A stretch of DNA of 18,278 bases from CAYQOX01 sp964419335 (GCA_964419335.1 CAYQOX010000069.1:1-18278), one strand, 5' to 3'; counted from the first letter of the stretch, positions 6,662 to 13,558 are shown. Program-made: numbers and translations. The notes: generated by a model from the sequence alone, not told the origin.

Positions 6662-7453
6662 TCAGGGAAGAACCGGTAATCCTTCTTCCTCAGGGAAAAT
6701 CACCCCTTTAGCCGAGGTTAAAATTTCGGGGCCGTTTTTTGTAATCGCGACCATATCCTCAACATGGGCGGATATGGTTCCATCTTTCGTCACGACGGTC
6801 CATCCATCATCAAGAACTTTGACCTCGTAGGTTCCTAGGTTATACATGGGTTCGATACAAATGACCAGACCTTCTTTAAGTCGAGCGCCGGTCCCCGGTT
6901 TGCCAAAATTAGGGATTTGTGGATCTTCATGGAGTTGGTGACCCACTCCATGACCTACAAAATCACGTACGATACCATAGCCGAATTGATGGCCAAACCG
7001 TTCGGTTATATTCGATAAATCTCCAACCCGTTTTCCTGCTATGGCTTCCTTGCAGGCAGAGCGCAAGGCGTAATAGGCGCGACGAAGTAATTGGTCGACT
7101 TCAGGAGACAAAGTGCCAACGCCAAAACTACGTGCACAGTCTCCAACGAATCCGTTATGGATAACGCCAACGTCTAAGCTGACCAAGTCGCCTTCTTGTA
7201 ATTTTCGTTTCGATGGAAACCCATGAACGACTTGTTCATTAATGGAGCAACAAACGGTAAAGGGAAAACCACGGTAGCCTTTAAAAGCCGGTTTCGCTCC
7301 ATAGTCACGAATGGTTTTTTCTGCTAATTCGTCCAACTCAATGGTGGAGACGCCAGGTTCCGCCATATCAATCATCTTATTGAGTACTTCCGAAACCAAG
7401 TCGGCGCTTTCTTGAAGCCGTTGAATTTCATGCTTGGATTTCAGAACTATCAT
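6662..7453 (-). CDS. map: Type I methionine aminopeptidase
   Basis: A 263-residue enzyme that removes the initiator Met from new proteins. The pita-bread fold's metal ligands are all visible: Asp94, Asp105, His168, Glu201 and Glu232, with His77 and His175 matching E. coli His79 and His178. Length and N-terminus (Ile-Val-Leu-Lys-Ser then a Glu-Ile-x-x-Leu helix) fit the short bacterial type Ia form without an N-terminal extension. In most spc operons adk stands just upstream; here the neighbour is secY, 88 nt away. A good promoter match ends six bases before the ATG, and only a weak AGG precedes the start, so an additional leaderless transcript is possible. Its Met-removal role suits its neighbours, nearly all of which encode abundant cytosolic proteins. 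Confidence 0.97.
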   Translation of the reverse strand: MIVLKSKHEIQRLQESADLVSEVLNKMIDMAEPGVSTIELDELAEKTIRDYGAKPAFKGYRGFPFTVCCSINEQVVHGFPSKRKLQEGDLVSLDVGVIHNGFVGDCARSFGVGTLSPEVDQLLRRAYYALRSACKEAIAGKRVGDLSNITERFGHQFGYGIVRDFVGHGVGHQLHEDPQIPNFGKPGTGARLKEGLVICIEPMYNLGTYEVKVLDDGWTVVTKDGTISAHVEDMVAITKNGPEILTSAKGVIFPEEEGLPVLP

Positions 7454-7459
7454 GGATAA

Positions 7460-7488
7460 CCTATACTTTTGAACGCGGAACCTGTCAA
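7460..7488 (-). promoter_or_regulatory. Candidate internal promoter for map
   Basis: On the minus strand TTGACA (7483-7488) is a perfect -35 match, separated by 17 bp from TATAGG (7460-7465), a 4-of-6 match to the -10 box. The predicted transcription start would fall at or next to the map ATG (7453), giving a leaderless or nearly leaderless mRNA. The -35 overlaps a short inverted repeat (CCTGT/ACAGG). This is a sequence match only. Confidence 0.45.
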
Positions 7489-7541
7489 ACAGGCATATTG
7501 ACGCAAAAAAGAATTATAACCGATTTTCTTTTTTTTCCAAC

Positions 7542-8903
7542 CTACATTCCAGATCGTCCGCGAATTCTTCCTCGTCTTCTGAATCCCTCATAATTTCTGA
7601 CCTTTAAGTGATTTTCCACCTGATTCACTGTATCCAATGCAACACCAACGATAATGATGATCGAAGTCCCACCCATCAGGCTCGCAATACCGGCAGGAAC
7701 CTGCATCCAAGCCGACATAATATCGGGCATAACCGCCACAGCCGCCAGGAATATAGCACCCGCTAGTGTGATACGATTTAAGATACGGGTTAAATATTCC
7801 TCGGTACGCTTTCCTGGGCTATACCCTGGAATGGTTGAGCCATATTTTTGTAAATTTTCGGCTACATCCTTGGGATTAAATGTGATCGCGGTATAGAAAT
7901 AGCAGAAGAATATGATCAAGACAACGTACAAGATCGAATATAAAAATCGGCCGGGAGAAAGAAATTCGCTTAGTGATTCAAACATGCGATAAACCCAGCC
8001 AAAAGTTTCGTGTCCCATCAAGGGAGTAGCAAAATTCAGGAAAAACGCGGGTAATGTGAGGATCGCTGCCGCAAAGATGACAGGGATTACTCCGGCTGTG
8101 TTGATACGTAAGGGGAGATAGGCATTGCTTTGGGAACCGTACATACGTCCCCCCCTGACTTGTCTACCGCGTTTTATGGGTACCCGCCTTTGCCCATATT
8201 GGATAATAACAACACCTGCGACAACAATAACAAATATAATGATTGTCACTAAGGCGGTTAGCGGGGTAAAGTTAGGTTGATTGTTTGCCAAGAGCATGTA
8301 GCCTTGCACCACCGCATCGGGGACCCGAGCAACAATGTTGGCGAAGATGATAAGCGAGATGCCATTCCCGATTCCATGTTCGGTGATCAACTCACCCATC
8401 CACATGATGATCACGGTACCTGCGGTCATGGATATCATGCACATGAAACGGAACCCCCAACCGGGACTATAGACGATATTTCCCCACATTTGGGCATTTT
8501 CGAGCGAGAAGGAAAACAAGAAGGACTGGAAGAGGGTAATAAGAACCGTCAAATAGCGGGTATATTGGGTAATCTTCTTGCGGCCTTCCTCACCTTTTTT
8601 GGATAATTCTTCCAAATAGGGCGAGGTAACCGTTAACAGCTGAAGAATAATGGAAGCACTAATATACGGCATAATGCCGAGGGCGAAGATCGAGCATTGC
8701 AAAAACGCACCACCGGCGAATAAGTCGATTAAATTAAATAGATTTCCCCCACTCTGTCCCCCTCCATAGTTGAGTTCGGAAGGGTTAATGCCAGGAATGG
8801 GGATATAGGAGCCGATCTGCAGTAGAGCGAGAATGGCTAACGTGAAGAGAACCCGTCTTTTCAGGTCGGGAATTCGGAATATATTGGCAATTGCGTCGAT
8901 CAT
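7542..8903 (-). CDS. secY: Preprotein translocase channel subunit SecY
   Basis: Inner-membrane channel of the Sec export pathway, 453 residues, with the ten hydrophobic membrane segments expected. The first follows a basic Pro-Asp-Leu-Lys-Arg-Arg stretch; the plug region with Pro-Ile-Pro-Gly-Ile is near 36-40. The Asn-Leu-Phe-Asn-Leu-Ile-Asp-Leu-Phe-Ala-Gly-Gly-Ala and Ile-Met-Pro-Tyr-Ile-Ser-Ala-Ser-Ile motifs are diagnostic. The basic cytoplasmic loop with Gln-Arg-Arg-Val-Pro-Ile and the C-terminal loop with Arg-Thr-Glu-Tyr-Leu, which contact ribosome and SecA in known structures, are present. The tail is Arg-rich. It lies 21 nt after rplO. It serves, among others, the export of the signal-peptide-bearing porins at the left of the window. 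Confidence 0.97.
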   Translation of the reverse strand: MIDAIANIFRIPDLKRRVLFTLAILALLQIGSYIPIPGINPSELNYGGGQSGGNLFNLIDLFAGGAFLQCSIFALGIMPYISASIILQLLTVTSPYLEELSKKGEEGRKKITQYTRYLTVLITLFQSFLFSFSLENAQMWGNIVYSPGWGFRFMCMISMTAGTVIIMWMGELITEHGIGNGISLIIFANIVARVPDAVVQGYMLLANNQPNFTPLTALVTIIIFVIVVAGVVIIQYGQRRVPIKRGRQVRGGRMYGSQSNAYLPLRINTAGVIPVIFAAAILTLPAFFLNFATPLMGHETFGWVYRMFESLSEFLSPGRFLYSILYVVLIIFFCYFYTAITFNPKDVAENLQKYGSTIPGYSPGKRTEEYLTRILNRITLAGAIFLAAVAVMPDIMSAWMQVPAGIASLMGGTSIIIIVGVALDTVNQVENHLKVRNYEGFRRRGRIRGRSGM

Positions 8904-8924
8904 TATAGCTAACTATCCCTATTC

Positions 8925-9398
8925 TTAGCTTGCTGGTTCCGTTTCTTTCTGCTTGGTTTTCTTGACTCGCGGATGCGTTTCACCGCCTGCTTGGGTAATT
9001 TTTTCTTGGGCAGACTTACTAAACGCGTCGGCGTAAACGAGCAACTTTTTGGTTAACTCTCCATTTCCCAGTATTTTGATGGGTAAATCAACATCTTTAA
9101 TCAACCCTTGTTCTTTCATGAAGGCAGGATCGATTTTTGTCCCATCCTCAAATTTGTCGAGGGAAACAAGATTGATCAATTGAAAATATTTATGGGTACG
9201 GCTTTTAAAGCCACGTTTCGGGACACGGCGTTGAAGTGGCATTTGTCCACCTTCGAACCAATAGCGGTACTTGAATCCCGAACGTGACTTTTGGCCATTG
9301 TGTCCACGACCTGCCGTTTTGCCATGGCCGCTGGATGGTCCACGTCCGACCCGTTTTCTTTTTTTTCTTGGAGGAGTTTCTAATTCACCTATATGCAT
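8925..9398 (-). CDS. rplO: Ribosomal protein uL15
   Basis: Large-subunit protein of 157 residues, slightly longer than the usual 144-150. The basic Gly-rich N-terminal arm (Arg-Val-Gly-Arg-Gly-Pro-Ser-Ser-Gly-His-Gly-Lys-Thr-Ala-Gly-Arg-Gly) and Gly-Phe-Glu/Lys-Gly-Gly-Gln-Met-Pro-Leu segment are signatures. The C-terminus carries an extra Lys/Thr/Glu-rich tail of about 12 residues after the conserved Ile-x-x-Ala-Gly-Gly. The start is ATG; no strong ribosome-binding site precedes it. It follows rpmD by 32 nt. Confidence 0.96.
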   Translation of the reverse strand: MHIGELETPPRKKRKRVGRGPSSGHGKTAGRGHNGQKSRSGFKYRYWFEGGQMPLQRRVPKRGFKSRTHKYFQLINLVSLDKFEDGTKIDPAFMKEQGLIKDVDLPIKILGNGELTKKLLVYADAFSKSAQEKITQAGGETHPRVKKTKQKETEPAS

Positions 9399-9430
9399 GA
9401 TCCATCCACTCTTTTTTTTAGACTTTATTG

Positions 9431-9613
9431 TTAAATTTCTTTGACTTCAACCATAAAAGAGATACTATTGATCATTCCGCGAATTTGCGGAGTGTCACTG
9501 ACGACGACTTTTTTATTTGGGCGTCGTAACCCTAAGGCTTTGGCGGTTTTCTGATGCTTAGGCACTTTTCCGCTTAAACTACGTTTTAATGTGATTTCGA
9601 GTTGGTTAGCCAT
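9431..9613 (-). CDS. rpmD: Ribosomal protein uL30
   Basis: A 60-residue large-subunit protein. It has the Ile-Thr-Leu-Lys-Arg-Ser opening, the Ala-Leu-Gly-Leu-Arg-Arg-x-Asn-Lys turn and the C-terminal Asp-Thr-Pro-x-Ile-Arg-Gly-Met-Ile segment. I chose the ATG at 9613, one base after the rpsE stop, because it gives the usual Met-Ala-x-x-Leu N-terminus. A TTG at 9622 is also in frame and sits nearer the AAGGAG, so three extra residues overlapping rpsE cannot be excluded. uL30 is absent in some bacterial groups, so its presence has some taxonomic value. Confidence 0.94.
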   Translation of the reverse strand: MANQLEITLKRSLSGKVPKHQKTAKALGLRRPNKKVVVSDTPQIRGMINSISFMVEVKEI

Positions 9614-9614
9614 T

Positions 9615-10127
9615 TTATCCAAGAATCTCCTTAGGATCTTTTCCTCGCAGTTTACTCACGACATTCACATCTTTTAATTCTTTCAATCCTTGTATTGTCG
9701 CTTTGACAATATTGAGAGCATTATTGGTGCCTAATGACTTGGTTAAAATGTCACGAATGCCGGCGACTTCAACAATCGCGCGAACCGAGCCTCCGGCAAC
9801 GACCCCGGTTCCTCGCGAAGCAGGTTTCAGTAAAACCTTTCCCGCTCCATAGCGAGCAAGAATTTCATGAGGAATCGTGGTGCCAATAATGGGGACTTGG
9901 ATCATTTCTTTTTTAGCATGTTCGATGGCTTTACGAATCGCGTTGGCCACCTCACCGGCTTTTCCAAAGCCAACCCCCACATGGCCATTTTCATCACCGA
10001 CAACCACGAGCGCGCTAAAGCTAAAACGGCGACCGCCTTTGACAACTTTGGCGACGCGGTTGACATGAATCACACGTTCTTGCAGTTCAACCTCTTTTTT
10101 CTTGCTGGTATCAACAACATCAACCAT
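9615..10127 (-). CDS. rpsE: Ribosomal protein uS5
   Basis: Small-subunit protein of 170 residues involved in decoding fidelity and mRNA unwinding at the entry site. The N-terminal double-stranded-RNA-binding-like domain includes Arg-Arg-Phe-Ser-Phe-Ser-Ala-Leu-Val-Val-Val-Gly and Gly-His-Val-Gly-Val-Gly-Phe-Gly-Lys-Ala. The C-terminal domain has Lys-Pro-Ala-x-x-Gly-Thr-Gly-Val-x-Ala-Gly-Gly. AAGGGA precedes the ATG. It lies 30 nt after rplR and its stop is one base from the rpmD start. Confidence 0.97.
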   Translation of the reverse strand: MVDVVDTSKKKEVELQERVIHVNRVAKVVKGGRRFSFSALVVVGDENGHVGVGFGKAGEVANAIRKAIEHAKKEMIQVPIIGTTIPHEILARYGAGKVLLKPASRGTGVVAGGSVRAIVEVAGIRDILTKSLGTNNALNIVKATIQGLKELKDVNVVSKLRGKDPKEILG

Positions 10128-10157
10128 TATTCTTTTCCCTTATATCTAGTTGGTTAG

Positions 10158-10526
10158 CTAAAATTCCAGTCCACCTTCGCGTGCGCCATCCGCGAGAGCG
10201 GCAACACGTCCGTGGTATAAATATCCACCGCGATCGAAGATAATCTTCTTAATGCCACGTTCTTTGAGACGATCAGCGATGAGTAACCCCACGGCTTTGG
10301 CATGAAGACGCTTTCCACTCAAGGATTCCTCTTCATTTAATTGTGGGAGTTCAGGAACGCGGCTACTAGCCGCGGTAATGGTAAAGCCTTCTTCATCGTT
10401 GACCGCTTGCGCATAAATATGTTTGGCGCTACGGAAGATACACAATCTTGGGCGTTCTGCTGTCCCAGAAATTTTTCTACGTACGCGTTTATGTCGTTTT
10501 TCTCGGGCTGCTCTTTTATCTTTCAT
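10158..10526 (-). CDS. rplR: Ribosomal protein uL18
   Basis: Large-subunit protein of 122 residues that binds 5S rRNA with uL5. The N-terminal basic helix with Arg-x-x-Arg-His-Lys-Arg-Val-Arg-Arg-Lys, then Gly-Thr-Ala-Glu-Arg-Pro-Arg-Leu and the Phe-Arg-Ser-x-Lys-His-Ile-Tyr-Ala-Gln core, are family features. The C-terminus carries Phe-Asp-Arg-Gly-Gly-Tyr-Leu-Tyr-His-Gly-Arg-Val and ends Gly-Leu-x-Phe. AGGA lies ten bases before the ATG. It follows rplF by 42 nt. Confidence 0.97.
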   Translation of the reverse strand: MKDKRAAREKRHKRVRRKISGTAERPRLCIFRSAKHIYAQAVNDEEGFTITAASSRVPELPQLNEEESLSGKRLHAKAVGLLIADRLKERGIKKIIFDRGGYLYHGRVAALADGAREGGLEF

Positions 10527-10568
10527 GGTGGTTACATCCTGCTTCGTCCCTCGCGGGAATTCGGTATA

Positions 10569-11105
10569 TTAAACGTTCTTCTTACCCACTTTACGGCGAA
10601 TATGTTCTTCGATGTATTTCACGCCTTTGCCCTTGTAGGGTTCGGGTGGACGGAAGGAACGTACTTTGGCTGCCACTTCTCCCAGGAGCTGTTTATCGTA
10701 GCCCCGGAGTGTGATTTCCACATTTCTTTCCACTTCTGCGGTGATCCCTTCAGGAAGATCATACTTAATAGGGTGCGAATATCCAAGTTCGAGGGTTAAG
10801 GTATTGCCTTGTACGGAGGCACGATACCCCACGCCGTTAATTTGGAGTTTACGTTCAAAACCGCTCGAGACTCCCACAACTAAGCTATTAATTACCGACC
10901 GTGTCGTTCCGTGCAACGAACGGATTTTTCGATTATCGTTGGGGCGCTCCACGAGCAATTGGGACTGATCTTCGCGAACGGTGATGGGTTCAGGGATATC
11001 AAAGGATAATTCCCCTTTAGGCCCCTTTACATGGATATGTTGTTTTTCCAATTTGACATCAACCCCCGAAGGGATAGGAACAGGTTGTCGTCCAATTCGT
11101 GACAT
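10569..11105 (-). CDS. rplF: Ribosomal protein uL6
   Basis: Large-subunit protein of 178 residues at the factor-binding site near the sarcin-ricin loop. It has two repeated alpha/beta domains. The N-terminus Ser-Arg-Ile-Gly-Arg-Gln-Pro-Val-Pro-Ile-Pro and the C-terminal Arg-Pro-Pro-Glu-Pro-Tyr-Lys-Gly-Lys-Gly-Val-Lys-Tyr motif are diagnostic. Only a purine-rich AGAGAAGAG stretch lies before the ATG. The 88-nt gap back to rpsH is longer than its neighbours' and contains a run of eight T's but no stable stem. Confidence 0.97.
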   Translation of the reverse strand: MSRIGRQPVPIPSGVDVKLEKQHIHVKGPKGELSFDIPEPITVREDQSQLLVERPNDNRKIRSLHGTTRSVINSLVVGVSSGFERKLQINGVGYRASVQGNTLTLELGYSHPIKYDLPEGITAEVERNVEITLRGYDKQLLGEVAAKVRSFRPPEPYKGKGVKYIEEHIRRKVGKKNV

Positions 11106-11193
11106 GATTCTCTTCTCTCATCTATGTAGTCTTACACGTTTTTTATTTTAACTGTCTGGTTCAAAAAAAAGAGCGAGAGCAATGCATGCCCGG

Positions 11194-11592
11194 TTACATA
11201 ACGCGGCAAAGGACTTCACCGCCAATGCCTTGAATCCGAGCTTCACGGCCGCTCATGACTCCACGGGAAGTGGAAAGAATACATATTCCCAGTCCTCCCA
11301 TAACGCGAGGAATCGCGTCTTTATTCGCGTAGCGGCGAACACTGGGTTTGCTAACCCGCTCCAAGCGCGTGATCACCCGTTCTTGCTTAGGTCCATATTT
11401 TAGATAGACGCGAATATTGCGGTGACCTTTAACTTCCACAACTCGATAACTGCGGACATATCCTTCTTGTTTTAATATATCCACAATGGATTCTTTGATT
11501 TTAGAATAAGGGATCTCGACTTTTTCTTTGCGTGCAATATTCGCATTACGAATACGCGTCAAGAGATCCGCGATCGGATCGGTAACCGGCAT
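11194..11592 (-). CDS. rpsH: Ribosomal protein uS8
   Basis: Small-subunit protein of 132 residues, the usual length, that binds helix 21 of 16S rRNA. Met-Pro-Val-Thr-Asp-Pro-Ile-Ala-Asp-Leu-Leu-Thr-Arg-Ile-Arg-Asn-Ala opens it, and Gly-Leu-Gly-Ile-x-Ile-Leu-Ser-Thr-Ser-x-Gly-Val-Met closes it. The frame is open 24 codons further upstream, but the ATG at 11592 has AAGGAG nine bases before it and matches the family N-terminus. In E. coli S8 represses the spc operon at the L5 region; no equivalent site was recognised here. Confidence 0.97.
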   Translation of the reverse strand: MPVTDPIADLLTRIRNANIARKEKVEIPYSKIKESIVDILKQEGYVRSYRVVEVKGHRNIRVYLKYGPKQERVITRLERVSKPSVRRYANKDAIPRVMGGLGICILSTSRGVMSGREARIQGIGGEVLCRVM

Positions 11593-11624
11593 TTTATATT
11601 GCTCCTTCGATTCTCGACAAATTT

Positions 11625-11810
11625 TCACCAGCTCGATTTGGTCATGCCCGGGATATAGCCCCAAAGTGCGAGTTCACGCAAGCAAATGCGGCACAAACGA
11701 AAGCGGCGATAGACACCGCGTGGACGGCCACAGCGTTGACAGCGCGTATATCCACGGACTTGAAATTTCGGCTTACGGGAAGCCTTGACGATCAAACTTT
11801 TTTTCGCCAC
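11625..11810 (-). CDS. rpsN: Ribosomal protein uS14, zinc-binding short type
   Basis: A 61-residue S14 of the short, zinc-containing type (often called type Z), located in the small-subunit head. Cys24, Cys27, Cys40 and Cys43 form the Cys-x2-Cys-x12-Cys-x2-Cys zinc site. The Trp at the C-terminus and the Arg-Phe-x-Val-Arg-Gly-Tyr motif before the first Cys fit. The start is GTG with AAGGAG six bases upstream. The zinc-free paralogue made by some bacteria under zinc starvation is about 89-100 residues and is not in this window. It lies 13 nt after rplE. Confidence 0.97.
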   Translation of the reverse strand: MAKKSLIVKASRKPKFQVRGYTRCQRCGRPRGVYRRFRLCRICLRELALWGYIPGMTKSSW

Positions 11811-11823
11811 GCTTATCTCCTTC

Positions 11824-12429
11824 TTAGTTTCGGAAAGGCATTCCGAAAAGTTTCAAGAGCGTATAGGCTTCTTCATCGGTCTTGGCCGATGTCACGATAA
11901 TCACATCCATGCCTTGGACAGCAGGAATGGTATCATAATTGATTTCAGGGAAAATCAATTGCTCTTGGATGCCCACTGAATAATTCCCTCGGCCATCGAA
12001 TGCTTTATTGGATAACCCGCGAAAGTCACGAATACGAGGTACACATATATTCATAAAACGGTCGAGGAAGTCATACATGCGGGTACGTCGTAAGGTTGCT
12101 TTGCAACCAACGGGCATACCTTCACGAATTTTAAAATTCGCGACCGATTTTTTGGCCTTGGTAATAACGGGTTGCTGGCCAGCGATTTGAGCCAAATTTT
12201 CCTTTAGGCCCTCCAGCAATTTGATCTCTCGGCTCCCTTCGCCGATGCCCATGTTCAACACGATTTTCTCCAAGCGGGGTACTTCCATAATATTATTGTA
12301 CTGAAAAGTTTTCATCATTTCCGGAACAATCCGTTCCTTATAATCCTTTTCAATACGGGAGCGATACCCCTTCATGACCGTGTATTGTTGATCCTGTTCT
12401 TCTTGTTTTTTCTTTTTTTTCTCATTCAT
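11824..12429 (-). CDS. rplE: Ribosomal protein uL5 with N-terminal extension
   Basis: Large-subunit central-protuberance protein that binds 5S rRNA. From the ATG at 12429 it has 201 residues against the usual 179-187. The conserved body begins near residue 19 (Met-Lys-Gly-Tyr) and includes Met-Glu-Val-Pro-Arg-Leu-Glu-Lys-Ile-Val and the C-terminal Lys-Thr-Asp-Glu-Glu-Ala segment. The additional N-terminus is a low-complexity Lys/Glu/Gln stretch. The start is uncertain: no good ribosome-binding site precedes 12429, a TTG at 12441 or the internal ATG at 12375, which would give the usual length. The stretch is open in frame and the gap to rplX would be 16 nt, so I prefer the longer form, perhaps translated by coupling to rplX. 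Confidence 0.92.
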   Translation of the reverse strand: MNEKKKKKQEEQDQQYTVMKGYRSRIEKDYKERIVPEMMKTFQYNNIMEVPRLEKIVLNMGIGEGSREIKLLEGLKENLAQIAGQQPVITKAKKSVANFKIREGMPVGCKATLRRTRMYDFLDRFMNICVPRIRDFRGLSNKAFDGRGNYSVGIQEQLIFPEINYDTIPAVQGMDVIIVTSAKTDEEAYTLLKLFGMPFRN

Positions 12430-12445
12430 AATGCTAACCAAACAT

Positions 12446-12676
12446 TTATTTTACTATCCGGACGTTCGAAGGATGAACAGGTCCTTCACGATCAATAATC
12501 CCCCCGGGTTGATTGGATTGTTGATCGGCTTTTCTGTGTTTTTTACGCATGTTGATCCCTTGGACATATAAACGATTATTTTTCCGATCAACATGCAAGA
12601 TCTTTCCAGTTTTTCCAACATCATCACCGGAAATCACTTCGACGAGATCTCCCTTTCTTAACCGAATTTTATGCAT
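12446..12676 (-). CDS. rplX: Ribosomal protein uL24, short form
   Basis: Large-subunit assembly initiator protein of 76 residues. The KOW RNA-binding motif spans about 7-34 (Lys-Gly-Asp-Leu-Val-Glu-Val-Ile-Ser-Gly then Gly-Lys-Thr-Gly-Lys-Ile), followed by Gly-Ile-Asn-Met and the conserved His-Pro-Ser-Asn-Val. Most bacterial L24 proteins continue another 25-30 residues; this one stops directly after Asn-Val-Arg-Ile-Val-Lys. The stop is in an otherwise ordinary context and rplE follows, so this appears to be a natural short form rather than a broken gene. Its ATG shares one base with the rplN stop (TAATG), implying translational coupling. Confidence 0.95.
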   Translation of the reverse strand: MHKIRLRKGDLVEVISGDDVGKTGKILHVDRKNNRLYVQGINMRKKHRKADQQSNQPGGIIDREGPVHPSNVRIVK

Positions 12677-13044
12677 TAGAGCACCTCCGGCGCGAGAGAA
12701 ATAATTTTCATAAATTTCTTTTCACGGAGTTCCCGAGGGACGGGACCAAAGATACGAGTGCCAATGGGATCTCCGGCTTCATTAACGAGGACAGCGGCGT
12801 TGTTGTCGAAACGAATGGTGGAGCCGTCAAGGCGTTTTACTTCTTTGCGAGTTCGAACAATAACGGCTTTGACGACGGTTCCCTTTTTCATATTCGAATC
12901 GGGAATCGCTTCCTTCACACTCGCCACGACGATGTCACCAATACTGGCGTAACGGCGCCGGCTGCCGCCTAAGATTTTGAAACACGTTATTTTGCGTGCT
13001 CCTGAGTTGTCCGCTACCGTTAATCGGGTGTATTCCTGAATCAC
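12676..13044 (-). CDS. rplN: Ribosomal protein uL14
   Basis: Large-subunit protein of 122 residues, the standard length, forming inter-subunit bridges next to uL19. The N-terminus Met-Ile-Gln-x-x-Thr-Arg-Leu-x-Val-Ala-Asp-Asn-Ser-Gly-Ala-Arg and the later Phe-Asp-x-Asn-Ala-Ala-Val-Leu-Val and Arg-Ile-Phe-Gly-Pro-Val-Pro-Arg-Glu-Leu motifs are near-invariant. The start is GTG with GGAGG six bases upstream. It overlaps rplX by one base. Confidence 0.97.
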   Translation of the reverse strand: MIQEYTRLTVADNSGARKITCFKILGGSRRRYASIGDIVVASVKEAIPDSNMKKGTVVKAVIVRTRKEVKRLDGSTIRFDNNAAVLVNEAGDPIGTRIFGPVPRELREKKFMKIISLAPEVL

Positions 13045-13067
13045 GATTATCCTCCAACCGTGTGCTG

Positions 13068-13343
13068 TTAAACAACCACGGCCTTGCGAATAGTTTCAAC
13101 ATACCGCCAGCGTTTGGTTTTACTAAGCGGGCGGGTTTCCATAATCCGAACAAAATCACCAACGTGGCAGGTCTCATTTTCATCATGAACCTTGACCCGC
13201 TTTCGTCGTCGAATGGTTTTGCCATAGGTCGAATGGCGAACCAGGCGTTCAATTTCGACAACGATCGTTTTGTTCATCGCCGTACTGACGACATGACCTT
13301 CTCGGACTTTTCGTTGGGGCGTAGTTTTTTGAGTCTCTGTCAT
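13068..13343 (-). CDS. rpsQ: Ribosomal protein uS17
   Basis: Small-subunit OB-fold protein of 91 residues that binds the 5' domain of 16S rRNA. The motifs Gly-x-Val-Val-Ser-x-x-Met-Asn-Lys-Thr-Ile-Val-Val, the His-x-x-Tyr-Gly-Lys-x-Ile-x-Arg-Arg basic stretch, and Gly-Asp-x-Val-x-Ile-x-Glu-Thr-Arg-Pro-Leu-Ser-Lys-Thr-Lys are diagnostic. The ATG is 5 nt after rpmC; GGAGG lies inside the rpmC 3' end, 13 bases upstream, which is rather far. Confidence 0.97.
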   Translation of the reverse strand: MTETQKTTPQRKVREGHVVSTAMNKTIVVEIERLVRHSTYGKTIRRRKRVKVHDENETCHVGDFVRIMETRPLSKTKRWRYVETIRKAVVV

Positions 13344-13348
13344 AATTT

Positions 13349-13546
13349 TTATTCAGCCTCCGCGAGTATTTCTTTTCTCACGGTCAAGGCGCGAGCGATA
13401 TCCTGTTTCGTTTTTTTAATACGATTCGAGTCTTGCAATTGATTAGTGAACAATTGCATGCGTAGGTTGAATAATTCTTTTCGCAGATCACTCAACCGGA
13501 CGTCCAATTCATCCTTTGATAGGGAACGAAAATCATCTGCTTTCAT
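13349..13546 (-). CDS. rpmC: Ribosomal protein uL29
   Basis: A 65-residue two-helix protein at the polypeptide exit, part of the docking site for SRP and trigger factor in known ribosomes. The pattern Leu-Ser-x-Asp-Glu-Leu, then Leu-x-x-Leu-Arg-Lys-Glu-Leu-Phe-Asn-Leu-Arg, then Ile-Lys-x-x-Lys-x-Asp-Ile-Ala-Arg is the family signature. AAGGGG lies before the ATG and overlaps the rplP stop region; spacing to rplP is 12 nt. Confidence 0.96.
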   Translation of the reverse strand: MKADDFRSLSKDELDVRLSDLRKELFNLRMQLFTNQLQDSNRIKKTKQDIARALTVRKEILAEAE

Positions 13547-13558
13547 CAGTTCTTCCCC

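Noticed and set aside
7505..7534. 9-bp inverted repeat after secY that might be a terminator
   Set aside because: The stem is almost entirely A-T pairs with a 12-nt loop, so it should be unstable; canonical co-transcription of secY and map is more likely.
10341..10799. 152-codon plus-strand open frame opposite rplR and rplF
   Set aside because: Same reason: antisense shadow of two certain genes, no start signal.
11160..11193. Run of eight T's (operon strand) after rpsH, as if a terminator
   Set aside because: No stable GC-rich stem precedes the run; only a 3-bp stem around GCATGC could be drawn.
12364..12480. Possible frameshift that moved the missing L24 tail into the extra L5 N-terminus
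   Set aside because: The L5 extension is Lys/Glu/Gln-rich and does not resemble the usual L24 C-terminal sequence.
12996..13442. 148-codon plus-strand open frame across rplN, rpsQ and rpmC
   Set aside because: It runs opposite three certain ribosomal genes; such frames are expected by chance opposite basic, conserved coding sequence.
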